NCBI GenBank assembly: GCA_964555935.1
Contig: CAZKUN010000115.1
Coordinates: 1 to 26,967 of the forward strand
From: CAZKUN01 sp964555935
GTDB lineage: Bacteria; Armatimonadota; Zipacnadia; Zipacnadales; VGFC01
Length of the DNA: 26,967 nt
Direction: 5' to 3'
Both the position numbers and the translations under genes were made by a program. Below are positions 1-9,500 of this stretch, piece by piece (the first letter of the stretch is position 1; each line of letters opens with the position of its first letter). Under the pieces are notes generated by a model. That model saw nothing but the letters and a program-made list of their open reading frames with translations. It was not told the DNA's origin and searched no databases.

Positions 1-2
1 AC

Positions 3-55
3 GGCTGACTGCTCAGCCAACGCCGGGGCGCCCAGTTCCATATGGGCAATCCCGG
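3..55 (+). promoter_or_regulatory. Leader hairpins before the M6-like protease gene
   Basis: Two inverted repeats lie just ahead of the first gene. GGCTGA (3-8) pairs perfectly with TCAGCC (13-18) around a four-base loop. A second, interrupted stem pairs CCGGG (23-27) with CCCGG (51-55) and GCCC (30-33) with GGGC (44-47). It ends two bases before the strong Shine-Dalgarno AAGGAGG (58-64). This could be the end of an upstream terminator plus a structured 5' UTR; no known riboswitch consensus was recognised. The window edge cuts off anything further upstream. Confidence 0.3.
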
Positions 56-70
56 TAAGGAGGGGTACCC

Positions 71-2677
71 ATGGTACGGAATGACACGCGAGTAGGTTCC
101 TGGTGGCGCCCGATCGTAGCGGGAGTGCTGATGTCGCTCGTAGCGGGCTCGGCCCACGCGGCGTCGCGTTCTCAAGTTGGCGTGAACCAGCGAGTGCTGG
201 TGATCTGCGTGAAGTATGACAACGTCGCCACGACGAGGCTGACATCATCGACGGACTGGGTCACGCTGCTCAACAACGAAGTGAACCAATTCTACAATCG
301 CGCGACCTACAACCAGACGAACTTCCGGTTTGAGACGCCCGCCGGCATGCCGAATAACGGTTGGCTCGACCTCGGCTATGCCAACACGGCCTATGAGTTC
401 TACAAGACCTCGCAAGACGCCATCAACCTGATCGACGCGTCCGCGAACTTTGCCAACTACGACCGCGTCGTGGTCATCACCAACTGGACGGGTTTCGGCG
501 GCCAGGGCGGCGGCCCGTGGTGGTGGCAAACCGCCGAAGGCACGGAAGCGAACTTCCTCGAGGGCGGCGTCACCGTCGGCAAGCGGCTCATGACGATGTG
601 CGTCACGAACGAATGGGAGGCCAACGGCTATGGCCTGCCCTTCGATGAGGCCGCATCGGTTGTGGCACACGAACTCGGGCACGAACTCGGACTGCCGACT
701 CACTACGGCTCTGTTAGCTGGCACCCGGGGCACACGGACCGCATCACGCCCTGGGGCATCATGGGCCTCAGCCCCGGCTACAACCACTTCATCGGCTGGG
801 CCAAGCAACACCGCTCATGGATCCCAGCCATGCCGACTCCGCGCATCGAGGTGATCGGCCCGCCGGCCGGCTCAGACATTAACCGCACGATTCGCCTCGA
901 GCCGCTGGAGACGAGCACGGCGGGCGCGCAGCTCATTCGGATCCCGTTCACGACAGTGAGCGGCGGCGACCCGTTCTCGGGGTACGTGTTGGAGACTCGC
1001 CGGCAGATCAACGGCGACGAGCAACTCCCCAAGGAGGGCGTGCTCATCAGCCTCGTCGACGAGAGCCCCGACACGGTTCTCAAGCTGGTCGTCGTGCACA
1101 ATCCAAACCATCCTGGCGACATGGGGCAGGCACCGCTCGTGATCGGCGAGAGCTTCAGCGACCCGACGCGCAACCTCACGATCGACGTGTTGAGCGAAAC
1201 GGGCAATGCCTACAACGTCCGGGTCCGATACAACCTCCCAGCGGCGGCCAAACCCGATCCGCAGATGATTCCTTGGGGCGCGCCGCCATACGAGACCGTC
1301 GATATCTGGGTCGACAGCCAGAAGAACGGTTGGGGCACGTACCGCTATACGGATGGCGGCGGCAACCCGACTGGCAATGGCGACGACGCTTGGGTCGACC
1401 ACGATAACCGGGTATACGCGAGGGTCCGCAACATAGGCCCTGGCGCAGCCGCCAACGTTCGGGTGCAGGTGTACCAGAACGACCCACCGGGGATGGGGGA
1501 CTCAGGCGCCGACTGGAAGTACCTGGGCACCATTCTCTTCCCGGCGATCCCGGCTGGTGGAACGGTCGAGAACTGGGTCAAGTGGAAGCCGAAGGTCGGT
1601 TCGCACACGTGCATCAAGGCGATTATCGACGACATCGCCGGCGAGCTGAGCCACGCGAACAACCGGGCGCAAGAGAACGTGACTCATTTCGACAGCTCCT
1701 CCGCCAGCCCGTTTCGACCGGTGGGGCTCAAGCTGTCCGTCAACAACCCGTTCGAGGATGAGGACACCTCGGTGCACATGCACGTTCGTGATGTGCCGCT
1801 GGGTTGGACGGTCATGGTCGAGCCACGCGAACTGCGTCTGCGAGCCGGCGGCACCGACTCGATCCAGTTCATGGTGTTCCCGAGCGGCTCGCCCGGAGCG
1901 CGCATCACTCCCGAGATGGAGTCGGCGATGCGGCTCTATCAGCCTGGGTTCCTCGGCAAGCCCATCGTCGAGGCTCAGGTCCCGTACGCGGACACGTGGA
2001 TCACGATCGGCGGAGTCGAGGTCTGGACGCGACTGACGCAGAAGACGACGCTCACCATGGAGGTCATCACCGAGGAGGGCGCGACTCCCGGCATAACGCC
2101 CGGAGGCACCACAGTGCCGGGCGGGGGCGGTGGGACGGTGGTTCCCGGAGGCCAGGGCGGCACAGTGGCTCCAGGTGGCACGATCAAACTGCCGACCCGC
2201 GGGACGCTCTCACCGCGCAGGCTGCCGACCGGTCCGGTGCTCCTCCCGCGTACGGACGTCAAGCCCAACACCGAGGTCAAACCGAACACGCCAACCACGG
2301 CGGCCGGCGACGTAAAGGTGCTGCAGAAGCCGCGTCTGGTGCCCAGACTGCGCGTGCCGGGCAACGTGAGGTTGAAGGTGGATCCTCGGATCATCGGGGC
2401 AGGACGTCGGGGCGCGGCGGTCAACGCGCGCCGTGGCGAGACGGCCCAGATCCGCGGGCAGCTCCTGCCGGCTCGAGTCGGCGGGATCATCGCCGTTGAA
2501 TGCACCCACGAGGGCGGGGACTCGGAGATTATCCACGCGAGAACCGCCGGCGGGGGCAACTTCCAGGTGCGCTGGCCCGTCAGACAAGATGGACTGTGGC
2601 AAGTCCGAGCGTACTTCGTGGGCGACGACGTGCTCGCCCCGGCGGAGACCGGCGTCATTCACGTGAGCGCGAAGTAG
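71..2677 (+). CDS. Secreted M6-like zinc metalloprotease with CARDB-type module
   Basis: Predicted extracellular zinc peptidase of 868 residues. Residues 1-31 form a signal peptide (arginines, hydrophobic stretch, AHA cleavage site). The catalytic domain spans roughly 40-270, with the zinc motif H200-E201-L-G-H204 and a downstream WGIMGLSPGY segment resembling the methionine turn of M6-like peptidases. In M6 enzymes the third ligand is usually Asp at motif position 11 (HExxHxxGxxD). Here that position is Thr210 and a His follows at 211, which is unusual. Residues about 400-545 look like a CARDB/beta-sandwich adhesion module. A Gly/Pro/Thr/Val-rich linker (about 675-760) leads to a C-terminal beta-rich domain (about 770-868) probably used for attachment. 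The start follows AAGGAGG at good spacing. A terminator-like hairpin follows. Substrate is unknown. Confidence 0.85.
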   Translation: MVRNDTRVGSWWRPIVAGVLMSLVAGSAHAASRSQVGVNQRVLVICVKYDNVATTRLTSSTDWVTLLNNEVNQFYNRATYNQTNFRFETPAGMPNNGWLDLGYANTAYEFYKTSQDAINLIDASANFANYDRVVVITNWTGFGGQGGGPWWWQTAEGTEANFLEGGVTVGKRLMTMCVTNEWEANGYGLPFDEAASVVAHELGHELGLPTHYGSVSWHPGHTDRITPWGIMGLSPGYNHFIGWAKQHRSWIPAMPTPRIEVIGPPAGSDINRTIRLEPLETSTAGAQLIRIPFTTVSGGDPFSGYVLETRRQINGDEQLPKEGVLISLVDESPDTVLKLVVVHNPNHPGDMGQAPLVIGESFSDPTRNLTIDVLSETGNAYNVRVRYNLPAAAKPDPQMIPWGAPPYETVDIWVDSQKNGWGTYRYTDGGGNPTGNGDDAWVDHDNRVYARVRNIGPGAAANVRVQVYQNDPPGMGDSGADWKYLGTILFPAIPAGGTVENWVKWKPKVGSHTCIKAIIDDIAGELSHANNRAQENVTHFDSSSASPFRPVGLKLSVNNPFEDEDTSVHMHVRDVPLGWTVMVEPRELRLRAGGTDSIQFMVFPSGSPGARITPEMESAMRLYQPGFLGKPIVEAQVPYADTWITIGGVEVWTRLTQKTTLTMEVITEEGATPGITPGGTTVPGGGGGTVVPGGQGGTVAPGGTIKLPTRGTLSPRRLPTGPVLLPRTDVKPNTEVKPNTPTTAAGDVKVLQKPRLVPRLRVPGNVRLKVDPRIIGAGRRGAAVNARRGETAQIRGQLLPARVGGIIAVECTHEGGDSEIIHARTAGGGNFQVRWPVRQDGLWQVRAYFVGDDVLAPAETGVIHVSAK

Positions 2678-2704
2678 GGACTCGTCGCATCATGGCAAGT
2701 GAAA

Positions 2705-2739
2705 ACGGCCGGTGGTGAAGAGCAGCCGCCACCGGCCGT
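2705..2739 (+). terminator. Terminator-like hairpin after the protease gene
   Basis: ACGGCCGGTGG (2705-2715) pairs perfectly with CCACCGGCCGT (2729-2739) across a 13-base loop, 27 bases after the protease stop codon. The following bases are CGTCGTCTCTG, so there is no clear U tract. It is either a weak intrinsic terminator or an mRNA-stabilising 3' structure. Confidence 0.6.
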
Positions 2740-2770
2740 CGTCGTCTCTGAGGCGAGAGGGGAGAACGCG

Positions 2771-3583
2771 ATGGGGCGCGCGATGGTGTTGCTAGGGCTG
2801 CCCGGCCTACTCGTGGGTGCCGCCAACGGACAGCTGGCGAGACCGGGGCTCCCCGACGGGTGGACGGTGTCGCCCGAAAACGAGGCCAGGGCCGGCGAGG
2901 CAGGCTATCGGATACTCCACGACGACACGGGGATTGAGCTGCTCTTCATGCCGGCGGGCGCGTTCGTGATGGGCGCCACCGAAACAGACCCCGACGCTGT
3001 CGTGTGCGAGAAGCCCGAGCATGACGTGCAGCTTGGGGCGTGTTGGATCGGTCGCACCGAAGTAACGGTCGGCCAATGGCGCGGCGTCATGGGTGGTGCG
3101 CCCGATGGCAACTCCCTGGGCGACGACTATCCCCTAGTCAACGTGCCGTGGCAGCAGGCGAACCTGTTCTGCATCAGGCTTGGCCTGCGATTGCCCACCG
3201 AGGCGGAATGGGAGCAGGCGGCTCGCGGTCCGGAGCGGCCACTGTACCCATGGGGAGACGAGTGGCTCGATGGGAGATGCTGCTTTGGGGGAGACGCGCC
3301 CTGTGCCCCCGGGCAGCACGCCGAAGGCGCCTCGTGGCTCGGGGCGGTCGACATGGCCGGCAACGTCTCGGAGTGGTGCGCGGATTGGTATGCTGATGGG
3401 TATTACGAGACCAGTTCTCGTTCGAATCCCGAAGGTCCCAGGATCGGCACGGAGAGAGTCACGCGTGGGGGATCGTGGTGCAGTGAGTCCCAGCGGGACC
3501 TGCGTGGCTCGGCCCGGGACTCACGCGATCCTACATCAGGCGCTGCCGACCTCGGCTTCCGCGTGGCCCGCGACGGCGCGTGA
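2771..3583 (+). CDS. Secreted SUMF1/FGE-sulfatase-domain protein
   Basis: A 270-residue protein of the formylglycine-generating-enzyme (SUMF1) superfold. The start at 2771 is preferred over an in-frame upstream codon because a purine-rich GAGAGGGGAGAA lies just ahead of it and it gives a signal peptide (residues 1 to about 20, ending GAANG). Family marks are visible: FMPAGAFVMGAT near the N-terminus, RLPTEAEWEQAARG, YPWGDEW, DMAGNVSEWCADWY and TRGGSWC near the C-terminus, then SARDSRDP and LGFRVAR. True FGEs use two cysteines shortly after GGSY; this protein has one (C237), and the segment is about two residues shorter. It is therefore probably a SUMF1-fold protein without classical sulfatase-activating chemistry. 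No sulfatase is encoded in the window. It converges on the next gene with six bases between stops. Confidence 0.85.
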   Translation: MGRAMVLLGLPGLLVGAANGQLARPGLPDGWTVSPENEARAGEAGYRILHDDTGIELLFMPAGAFVMGATETDPDAVVCEKPEHDVQLGACWIGRTEVTVGQWRGVMGGAPDGNSLGDDYPLVNVPWQQANLFCIRLGLRLPTEAEWEQAARGPERPLYPWGDEWLDGRCCFGGDAPCAPGQHAEGASWLGAVDMAGNVSEWCADWYADGYYETSSRSNPEGPRIGTERVTRGGSWCSESQRDLRGSARDSRDPTSGAADLGFRVARDGA

Positions 3584-3589
3584 GGCCGG

Positions 3590-4663
3590 TTACGAGTCCG
3601 CGTAGATCTCCCGACACCGCTTCAGGTAGTGGGCGAAATCGTCGAGCGAGACATCCGGCGGGATGTGGTGATCGACGCTGGGAATGAAGCCCCGACTCGC
3701 GAACATCACCGGCAGCTTCGCCTCGAGTTCCGCGTCGATGGCCCCGGGCCCGGCGGCCAACGCGCGCTTGTCGATGCCGCCCATGATCCGCAGCCGAGGA
3801 TGGTTCTCGCGCACCACCCGCACATCCATGTTCGCCGCGACCTCGAAGGGCAAGAGCGCGTCAACGCCGACCTCGGTGAAGAGCGGGATGAGTTGGGTGA
3901 TGTCGCCATCGCTGTCGAGCACGATGTGGCGGATCCCGTGGGCGCGCAGGAAGTCGAATAGCTCGCGGTAGTATGGCAGCATGAACTCGCGGACCATGTT
4001 GGGCCCGATGAGCGGACCGGAGTTATAGGCCATGTCCTCCCAGATGAAGGCGAAGTCGAACTCGACGTCCTGAAGCTCGCGCTCGAGCACCGTCCGCAGG
4101 AAGTCCAGGTGGTGACTCGCCATCGCGTGGAGCAGATCGGGATCATCGTGGTACGCCACCAGCAGATTCTCGACCCCCATCAGTGACCGAGGCCAGCCGA
4201 AGAAGCTCACCTGTACCGCGCCAGGCGTGAGGAAATGGTCGCGGGTTTTCCACGCCTCGACGCGGGAATCCCAGTCCGCCGGATAGCGTCCGGGAGTATC
4301 GGGATCAAGTCGCTCGAGAATCGCGTTAAAGTCAGAGTGGTTCTTGACGGGGAACTCAAGCCACTGGGGCATCGACAGCTCGTCCTTGCGCCGCCGGACG
4401 ACGACGCCGTCGGTTTGGCGCTGGACAAACGTCTCGCCCTCGTCCTTCAGGATCTCGGGCTCGAAGGCCGGGCAGATTCCCAGATTGACCGGCGCGTGCT
4501 CGTACCAGGTGATGGGGAAATGGTCCCACGGTTGGGCGTCGGCCGCCAGGCCCTCACCGCGCCAGCGTTCAAGCGTGGCGGGCCAGTATCCCCACTCGAA
4601 CATCGGCAGAAGCTCGGGCCGGCCGAACTCCATGATCTCGACGAAGGCATCGCGATAGCTCAT
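3590..4663 (-). CDS. URO-D family protein (DSDGD type)
   Basis: A 357-residue TIM-barrel protein of the uroporphyrinogen decarboxylase family, cytoplasmic (no signal peptide). It begins MSYRDAFVEIMEFGRPELLP and has the typical late features GGIDKRAL and SVDHHIPPDVSLDDF. It lacks the N-terminal Arg-rich substrate motif of haem-pathway HemE, so it is unlikely to be HemE. Where corrinoid methyltransferases of this superfamily (MtaA/MtbA) carry His-x-Cys, this protein has D250-S-D252-G-D254. Family members of this subtype are abundant in environmental bacteria and their substrate is unknown. The start has only a weak purine-rich site. It is divergent from the PepSY-type gene and convergent with the SUMF1 gene. 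Confidence 0.85.
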   Translation of the reverse strand: MSYRDAFVEIMEFGRPELLPMFEWGYWPATLERWRGEGLAADAQPWDHFPITWYEHAPVNLGICPAFEPEILKDEGETFVQRQTDGVVVRRRKDELSMPQWLEFPVKNHSDFNAILERLDPDTPGRYPADWDSRVEAWKTRDHFLTPGAVQVSFFGWPRSLMGVENLLVAYHDDPDLLHAMASHHLDFLRTVLERELQDVEFDFAFIWEDMAYNSGPLIGPNMVREFMLPYYRELFDFLRAHGIRHIVLDSDGDITQLIPLFTEVGVDALLPFEVAANMDVRVVRENHPRLRIMGGIDKRALAAGPGAIDAELEAKLPVMFASRGFIPSVDHHIPPDVSLDDFAHYLKRCREIYADS

Positions 4664-4712
4664 GATTGCCCGGAGTTCGGCGGACGCCCAGCGCGCGCCT
4701 TCAGTCCGTCCG

Positions 4713-4721
4713 TGCTATAAT
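4713..4721 (+). promoter_or_regulatory. Extended -10 promoter for the PepSY-URO-D-glycosidase run
   Basis: TGCTATAAT (4713-4721) is a perfect extended -10 (TGn plus TATAAT) located 42 bases before the ATG at 4763, in the divergent intergenic region. No good -35 is visible at 17 bases upstream, which is common for extended -10 promoters. It probably serves the genes from 4763 onward. Confidence 0.6.
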
Positions 4722-4762
4722 CACAGCGAATGCGTACCGCAATGATAGATACGGGGTAAGTG

Positions 4763-5356
4763 ATGAAGCTCTACAAGCTCATGCGCACGATCCACATCGT
4801 TTCGAGTCTGGCGCTCATGCCGTGGATGATGATCTACGCCATAAGCGCTTTCTACCTCAACCACGGCCAGTGGTTCAATGATGGGCCTCGGGAATCCGAG
4901 GTTCTCTTCACGCGCGAGCTGAGTCAGGGAGATCCCCTGCCAATCAACCCTCACGCCAAGGCGGATGAGATCTTGAGGCGGCTGAGCCTCGACGGTCCTC
5001 ACTACATTCCCGGCAATCCCACGCATCAGGGCATGACGATCATCCGCACATCGGCGGCCGGCGCGTACCGGGTCTACTGGCACGAGGCCCAGCAGACGGC
5101 GGTCGTCACTCGTCGACCATTCAGCTTCCGCGCCCTCGTCAATCAACTCCACTTCACGCATGGGTACGGGCGGGGCTACGCGAGATTCACGGCGTGGGCG
5201 GTGATGGTAGATCTGTTCGTGATCAGCATCGTGCCCTGGTTGGTATCAGGCATTTACATGTGGGCGAGCAGAGGAGGCAAGAAGAAGGTCGGCGTAATAA
5301 GCCTCGTGGCAGGGGTGGTGGCGTTCATCGTTCTCGTGATTGTGCTCGTGCAGTGA
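4763..5356 (+). CDS. PepSY-associated transmembrane protein
   Basis: A membrane protein of about 198 residues. The first transmembrane segment (about 8-32) starts MRTIHIVSSLALMPWM, followed by an extracytoplasmic region (about 33-140), then two more membrane segments (about 145-168 and 174-197) separated by a lysine-rich loop. The HF-THGYG segment before the second membrane helix and the SGIYMW end of that helix match PepSY-associated TM proteins (PiuB/ferric-reductase-like). These are linked to iron uptake, haem or membrane redox, but no assigned role fits here. A GTG three bases upstream could also start it. The next gene follows after 12 bases, suggesting one operon with the URO-D and glycosidase genes. 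Confidence 0.7.
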   Translation: MKLYKLMRTIHIVSSLALMPWMMIYAISAFYLNHGQWFNDGPRESEVLFTRELSQGDPLPINPHAKADEILRRLSLDGPHYIPGNPTHQGMTIIRTSAAGAYRVYWHEAQQTAVVTRRPFSFRALVNQLHFTHGYGRGYARFTAWAVMVDLFVISIVPWLVSGIYMWASRGGKKKVGVISLVAGVVAFIVLVIVLVQ

Positions 5357-5368
5357 GGGGATCGCGCG

Positions 5369-6550
5369 TTGAGTCTATCGCGGGAAATCGTGGAGCTGGT
5401 CGAGCGGGTGCCGCCGATCGATGATGGCGAAGACGACGCGATTCAACAACGGTGGGCGCGGCTGAGTGGCGATGACCTGCCGGATCCGGATTACCTGCCG
5501 CTGATCGTCCATGGCATCGACCCCGACAGCCCCGAAGAGCGCGCCAATATCTTCCCCGGACACATCCGTTACCCCCTGGCTGAGCAGATCGACGACCCCG
5601 AGAAGATGCTCTGGGAGCAACTCGTCCGGATGGCGCCCCTGCGCCGCTTCCCCGGTGACGGCCGCCCGGCCGCGATGCCATGGTTCGGCAATGCGTTTCT
5701 CATCACCGGGCTCGGCCTCGACGTGCGGATCATCGATGACCTCTGCGAGCCCGCCCGGTCGCTGAGCCGCGAGGAGATTCGCGAACTGCACGTGCCGGAG
5801 ACTTGGGCGGATGAAGGCCTGGTCGCCAAGGCTGTTGAGTTCATCCGATACGCGAGATCGGTCCTCCCCGATCACATCCCCGTCGGCCTGTTCTTCATGA
5901 TGAGTCCCTACGATCTGGCGTACCTGATCCGCGGGAGCGACCTGATGCTCGACATGTATGAGGCGCCGGATGACGCGCACCACTTGATGGGCGTCTGCAC
6001 CGACCTGTTCGTCCGCGCGACGAAGCTCCTCAGGCAGGAGGCGGGGGAGGCTGACGACTCGTACCGGTACATGTGGCGGACGTTTCGCGGCGGCGGGCAT
6101 CTGTGTGAGGACTGCTGCGTGATGCTATCGGCGGAGTTGCACCGCGAGTTCAGCATCCCATACACGCGTCGGGCGCTGGACGCGATCGGCGGCGGGTGGG
6201 TGCACTTCTGCGGAGACGGTCGCCACCTGCTGGATGCCTACCTGGAGATCCCGAATCTGCATGGGTTCGAGTTCGGGCAACTTGAGATGAACGGCCCCGC
6301 CGACGAGACGGCGCGCAAGATCATTCGCGCGGGCAAGGGGCTGAACTACCAGCCCGCGAAGGGCGACGGCGAGGATTGGCCCGCCTACTTCCGGCGCGTT
6401 ATTGAGGTGATTGACCGGCGGAAGGGGCTGTACCTGAACGCCTGGACGGGCGTGGGCGGCGGGGACGGCGAGGCGCTGAGGGCGAGGTGGCACGAGGCGC
6501 AAGACGACGCGATCGTGGACGACGGCGACGCTGACAGGAGACTCACATGA
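5369..6550 (+). CDS. URO-D family protein (HxCG type), coupled to glycosidase
   Basis: A 393-residue URO-D superfamily protein, clearly different from the one at 3590-4663. It carries H279-F-C281-G, which matches the His-x-Cys zinc motif of MtaA-type methylcobamide:CoM methyltransferases, but I see no distal third Cys after it. A second metal-like cluster, H244-L-C246-E-D-C249-C250, lies upstream. A methyl transfer or metal-dependent role is therefore possible but unproven; the HemE signature is absent. The start is TTG, supported by GTGAGGGG eight bases upstream and the absence of a better codon. Its stop overlaps the next ATG (ATGA, 6547-6550), so translation is coupled to the secreted glycosidase. 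Confidence 0.8.
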   Translation: MSLSREIVELVERVPPIDDGEDDAIQQRWARLSGDDLPDPDYLPLIVHGIDPDSPEERANIFPGHIRYPLAEQIDDPEKMLWEQLVRMAPLRRFPGDGRPAAMPWFGNAFLITGLGLDVRIIDDLCEPARSLSREEIRELHVPETWADEGLVAKAVEFIRYARSVLPDHIPVGLFFMMSPYDLAYLIRGSDLMLDMYEAPDDAHHLMGVCTDLFVRATKLLRQEAGEADDSYRYMWRTFRGGGHLCEDCCVMLSAELHREFSIPYTRRALDAIGGGWVHFCGDGRHLLDAYLEIPNLHGFEFGQLEMNGPADETARKIIRAGKGLNYQPAKGDGEDWPAYFRRVIEVIDRRKGLYLNAWTGVGGGDGEALRARWHEAQDDAIVDDGDADRRLT

Positions 6551-9500
6551 TTCGCACTTCGTGCATGCTCATGCTGCTATCCGGCGCGGCGTCCGCGCAA
6601 GGCACTTGGCACTCGGATCTATCGTATCCGGGCGGGGGATATTGGCCCGCGCGGGTCCCGGTGACAGTGACCAATCCCGGCGACACGGCCCTGAGCGGCG
6701 CGCCTATCAGCATCGAGGTCGGCGCGGCTGAGGGCCAGGCCGACTTGATGGGAATGGCCGCCGAGAGCGTTCGCGTGGTCGGCGCGTCAAGCCAGGAGTT
6801 CAAGTACGAGATCACCAGCCAGGCCGGCGTGGTAAAGCCTGAGGGCGCGCTGGCCGAGGGCGATCTGATTCACTGCCCGGTTGAGGTCGAGGCCGACGAG
6901 GAGACCACGGTCACCATCTACGCCGGCAACGATGGCGCCTGGGCGCCGCCGGAGCGGCTGGGCGCGGGCTTCGCGAACGGGGGCTTCGAGGCCGGTGGCG
7001 ATCCGCTGGTTGGGTGGAAGGCGGCGCTGACCGACGGCGAGCACCGGATGCATTGGCAGGAGGGCGGCGCGCATAGCGGCGAGGCTTGCGCGCGGTGCGA
7101 GGTTGACGTCGGCTCCGAGGCGACGTGGGTCAAGTACACGCAAGGGCCTATCCCGGTCACGCCGGGTGGGAGCTACCGGCTGACGGCGTGGGTGAAGGGT
7201 GAGGATATCGTCGGCAACGCCGGGTGGTACGTGCATGTCGACGGCGAGCAACCGCAGGTCGTCAACATGCACCAGGCGTGGGACGGCACGTTCGATTGGC
7301 GCGAGGTCAGCCTCGAGTTCACCGTGCCCGAGAACGGGCAGATCTTCTCATGCGGAACGCTGCTGAATGGAACGGGAACAGCGTGGTATGATGACGCGGC
7401 CTTTGAGACGGTCGGCGGCGTCGGGCCCGAGGTTGCGGTCGGCGAAGTCGAGCGTCGGGAACTCGAGCGCATCGAGCCCGGACAGCCATGGGCGGCGGGC
7501 GAGGAGTGGACGTGGCGGACGCCGATCGTGGCGAGGAATTTTGGCGACCGCGAGCGGGAGAACGTGCTGCTGAGTGTCAACATGCACCGGCCGCGAACCC
7601 TACTGGCGAAGCACGCCGGATGGCGTTACGACCTGGCCGTGCGGATCATCGATCCACAACGCGATGGCGTGTTGCCATGCACGTGGGTCGGTGGGACGAT
7701 GATGGTCGCAACGGATCTCCCGGCGCTCAGCGAGAAGGTCCTGATGGTCTACTGGTCGCCCGTCGAGAAGCCATCGGGAGCCAGCGTCCGCATGGACCTC
7801 GCCGAACTCGGCGCGGCGGGGCATAGCCCCGTGCTGAACGCCTCGATGGAAGAGGGCGACGACGACACGGCCGACGCTTGGCCGAGCGGGATCGAGGACG
7901 GCAACGCGCGATTCACCGTCAGGCGCGCGCGTGGCGGCGTTGACGGGGACTGGTGTCTGGAGCTGGACGTGCCGGCTGAGAACACAACCGTCGGCTGGGT
8001 CGGCTCGCGGCAGTCCGTGGCGGTGCAGCCGAACACGCGGTATCTGCTTGCCGGGCACATTCAGGCGGAAGGGCTGGCGGGCGGGGCGCGCATTCATGGC
8101 CATAACCAGAAGGCCGACGGAACGCTCAGCGACTTCGGGCCTTTTTTCAGCACGGGCACGACCGCCAGCGGCGACAGCGAGTGGACGCTGACTACCGCGA
8201 GTTTCGCGACGCCTCCGGACACAGCGTTCCTCGAGATTCACCTCACGATGGACACGACGGGCACGTTGCGGCACGACGGCATCGTCTTGCTGGAGGGCGA
8301 GACGGCAACCGTGGGAGCGATCGAGAGTGACGGGGGAATGATCGACGCCGAGCGGGCGCTTACCGTCTGGCCGACGAACCCGATGGTCAAGGTTTTCGCG
8401 GATGATTGGCCGAGCGTGGCCGAGCCCCAAGGCCGCGTTGACGTCTTCGCTTGCCGCAACGAGGGCGAGCCGATCCAGATCGCGATGCGCGCGGCGGAAG
8501 CGGGGACAGTCACCGTGACGGCGGGCGCGCTGACGGGGCCGGGCGGCGCGACGATTGCCGCCCCGCAGATCTACGACGTTGGGACCGTGCCGATCGACCA
8601 CCCGATGGGCTACGCGAGCAGCGATCAGCCGAGTTACCACCGACTGCGACCGACGTCGACGGGCACGGACGGCTGGGTCGGCGATTGGCCCGATCCGCTG
8701 CTTCCGACGGACGGCGAGATGGCGGTCGCGGCGAATCGCACTCAGAGCGCGTGGCTGGACTTCGACATCCCGCCGGACGCGGCGCCGGGGAAGTATGAGG
8801 GTGAGATCTCGCTTGCGTTTGGCGACGAGACGACGCGGCTTCCCGTGACGCTGACAGTGTGGGATTACGTGCTGCCGGACCGGAAGAATTGCCAGGCGAT
8901 TCTCGATCTGCGCAGCGGGCCGGGACGGAACATCTTCACTGCGCCGGACGCGGATCGGTGGGAGATGACTGAGGCCTGGTACCGGATGTTGGCCGAGTAC
9001 AACATCTCCCCAGGACTGGTCGAGCCGCGGCCGGGCATGACCGAGGTCGATGGGAAGATGGCCATCGACTACGCGGAGTTCGACCGGGCGTGTGAGTTGC
9101 TGTTTGACGAGTTGAACTGCAACGTGGCGTACACGCCGTGGTTCTTCTACAGCTTCGGCTGGGCGCACAAGGCCCGCGGCTACTTCGGCCACGACGCGTT
9201 CACGCCGGAGTGGAAGGAGATCCTGCAGGGGGGACTGCGGGACTTCTACGGGCACCTCAAGGAGCGTGGCTGGGAGAAGTACTTCGTGCATTACGTCTCG
9301 GACGAGCCGGACGCGAATGACGAGGAGATCCACGCCAAACTCGCCGAGGTCTGCGATGTCTCTCGCGAGGCGGTGCCGGACGTGCTGGTCTACTCAAGCA
9401 CCTGGCGGCACCTGAAGGACCTGGACGATTCGCTGAACCTGTGGGGCGTCGGCCCGCACGCGAGCTTCCCCGTGGATGAGATCGAGGAGCGCAAGACGCA

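Noticed and set aside
2095..2180. Tandem repeat or CRISPR-like array
   Set aside because: The repetitive look is a Gly/Pro/Thr/Val-rich linker in the metalloprotease; no regular repeat-spacer pattern exists.
3415..3440. tRNA-like GTTCGAATCCC in the SUMF1 gene
   Set aside because: Only the T-loop-like string is present; no acceptor, D or anticodon arms can be placed around it and the region encodes conserved SUMF1 residues.
3590..4663. Haem-pathway HemE
   Set aside because: The characteristic N-terminal arginine motif for uroporphyrinogen binding is missing and the protein has the DSDGD subtype signature.
7600..9333. 577-codon open frame on the minus strand inside the glycosidase gene
   Set aside because: It is antisense to a gene with clear signal peptide and catalytic motifs; its translation is Arg/Val/Pro-rich without domains, as expected of a GC-rich shadow frame.
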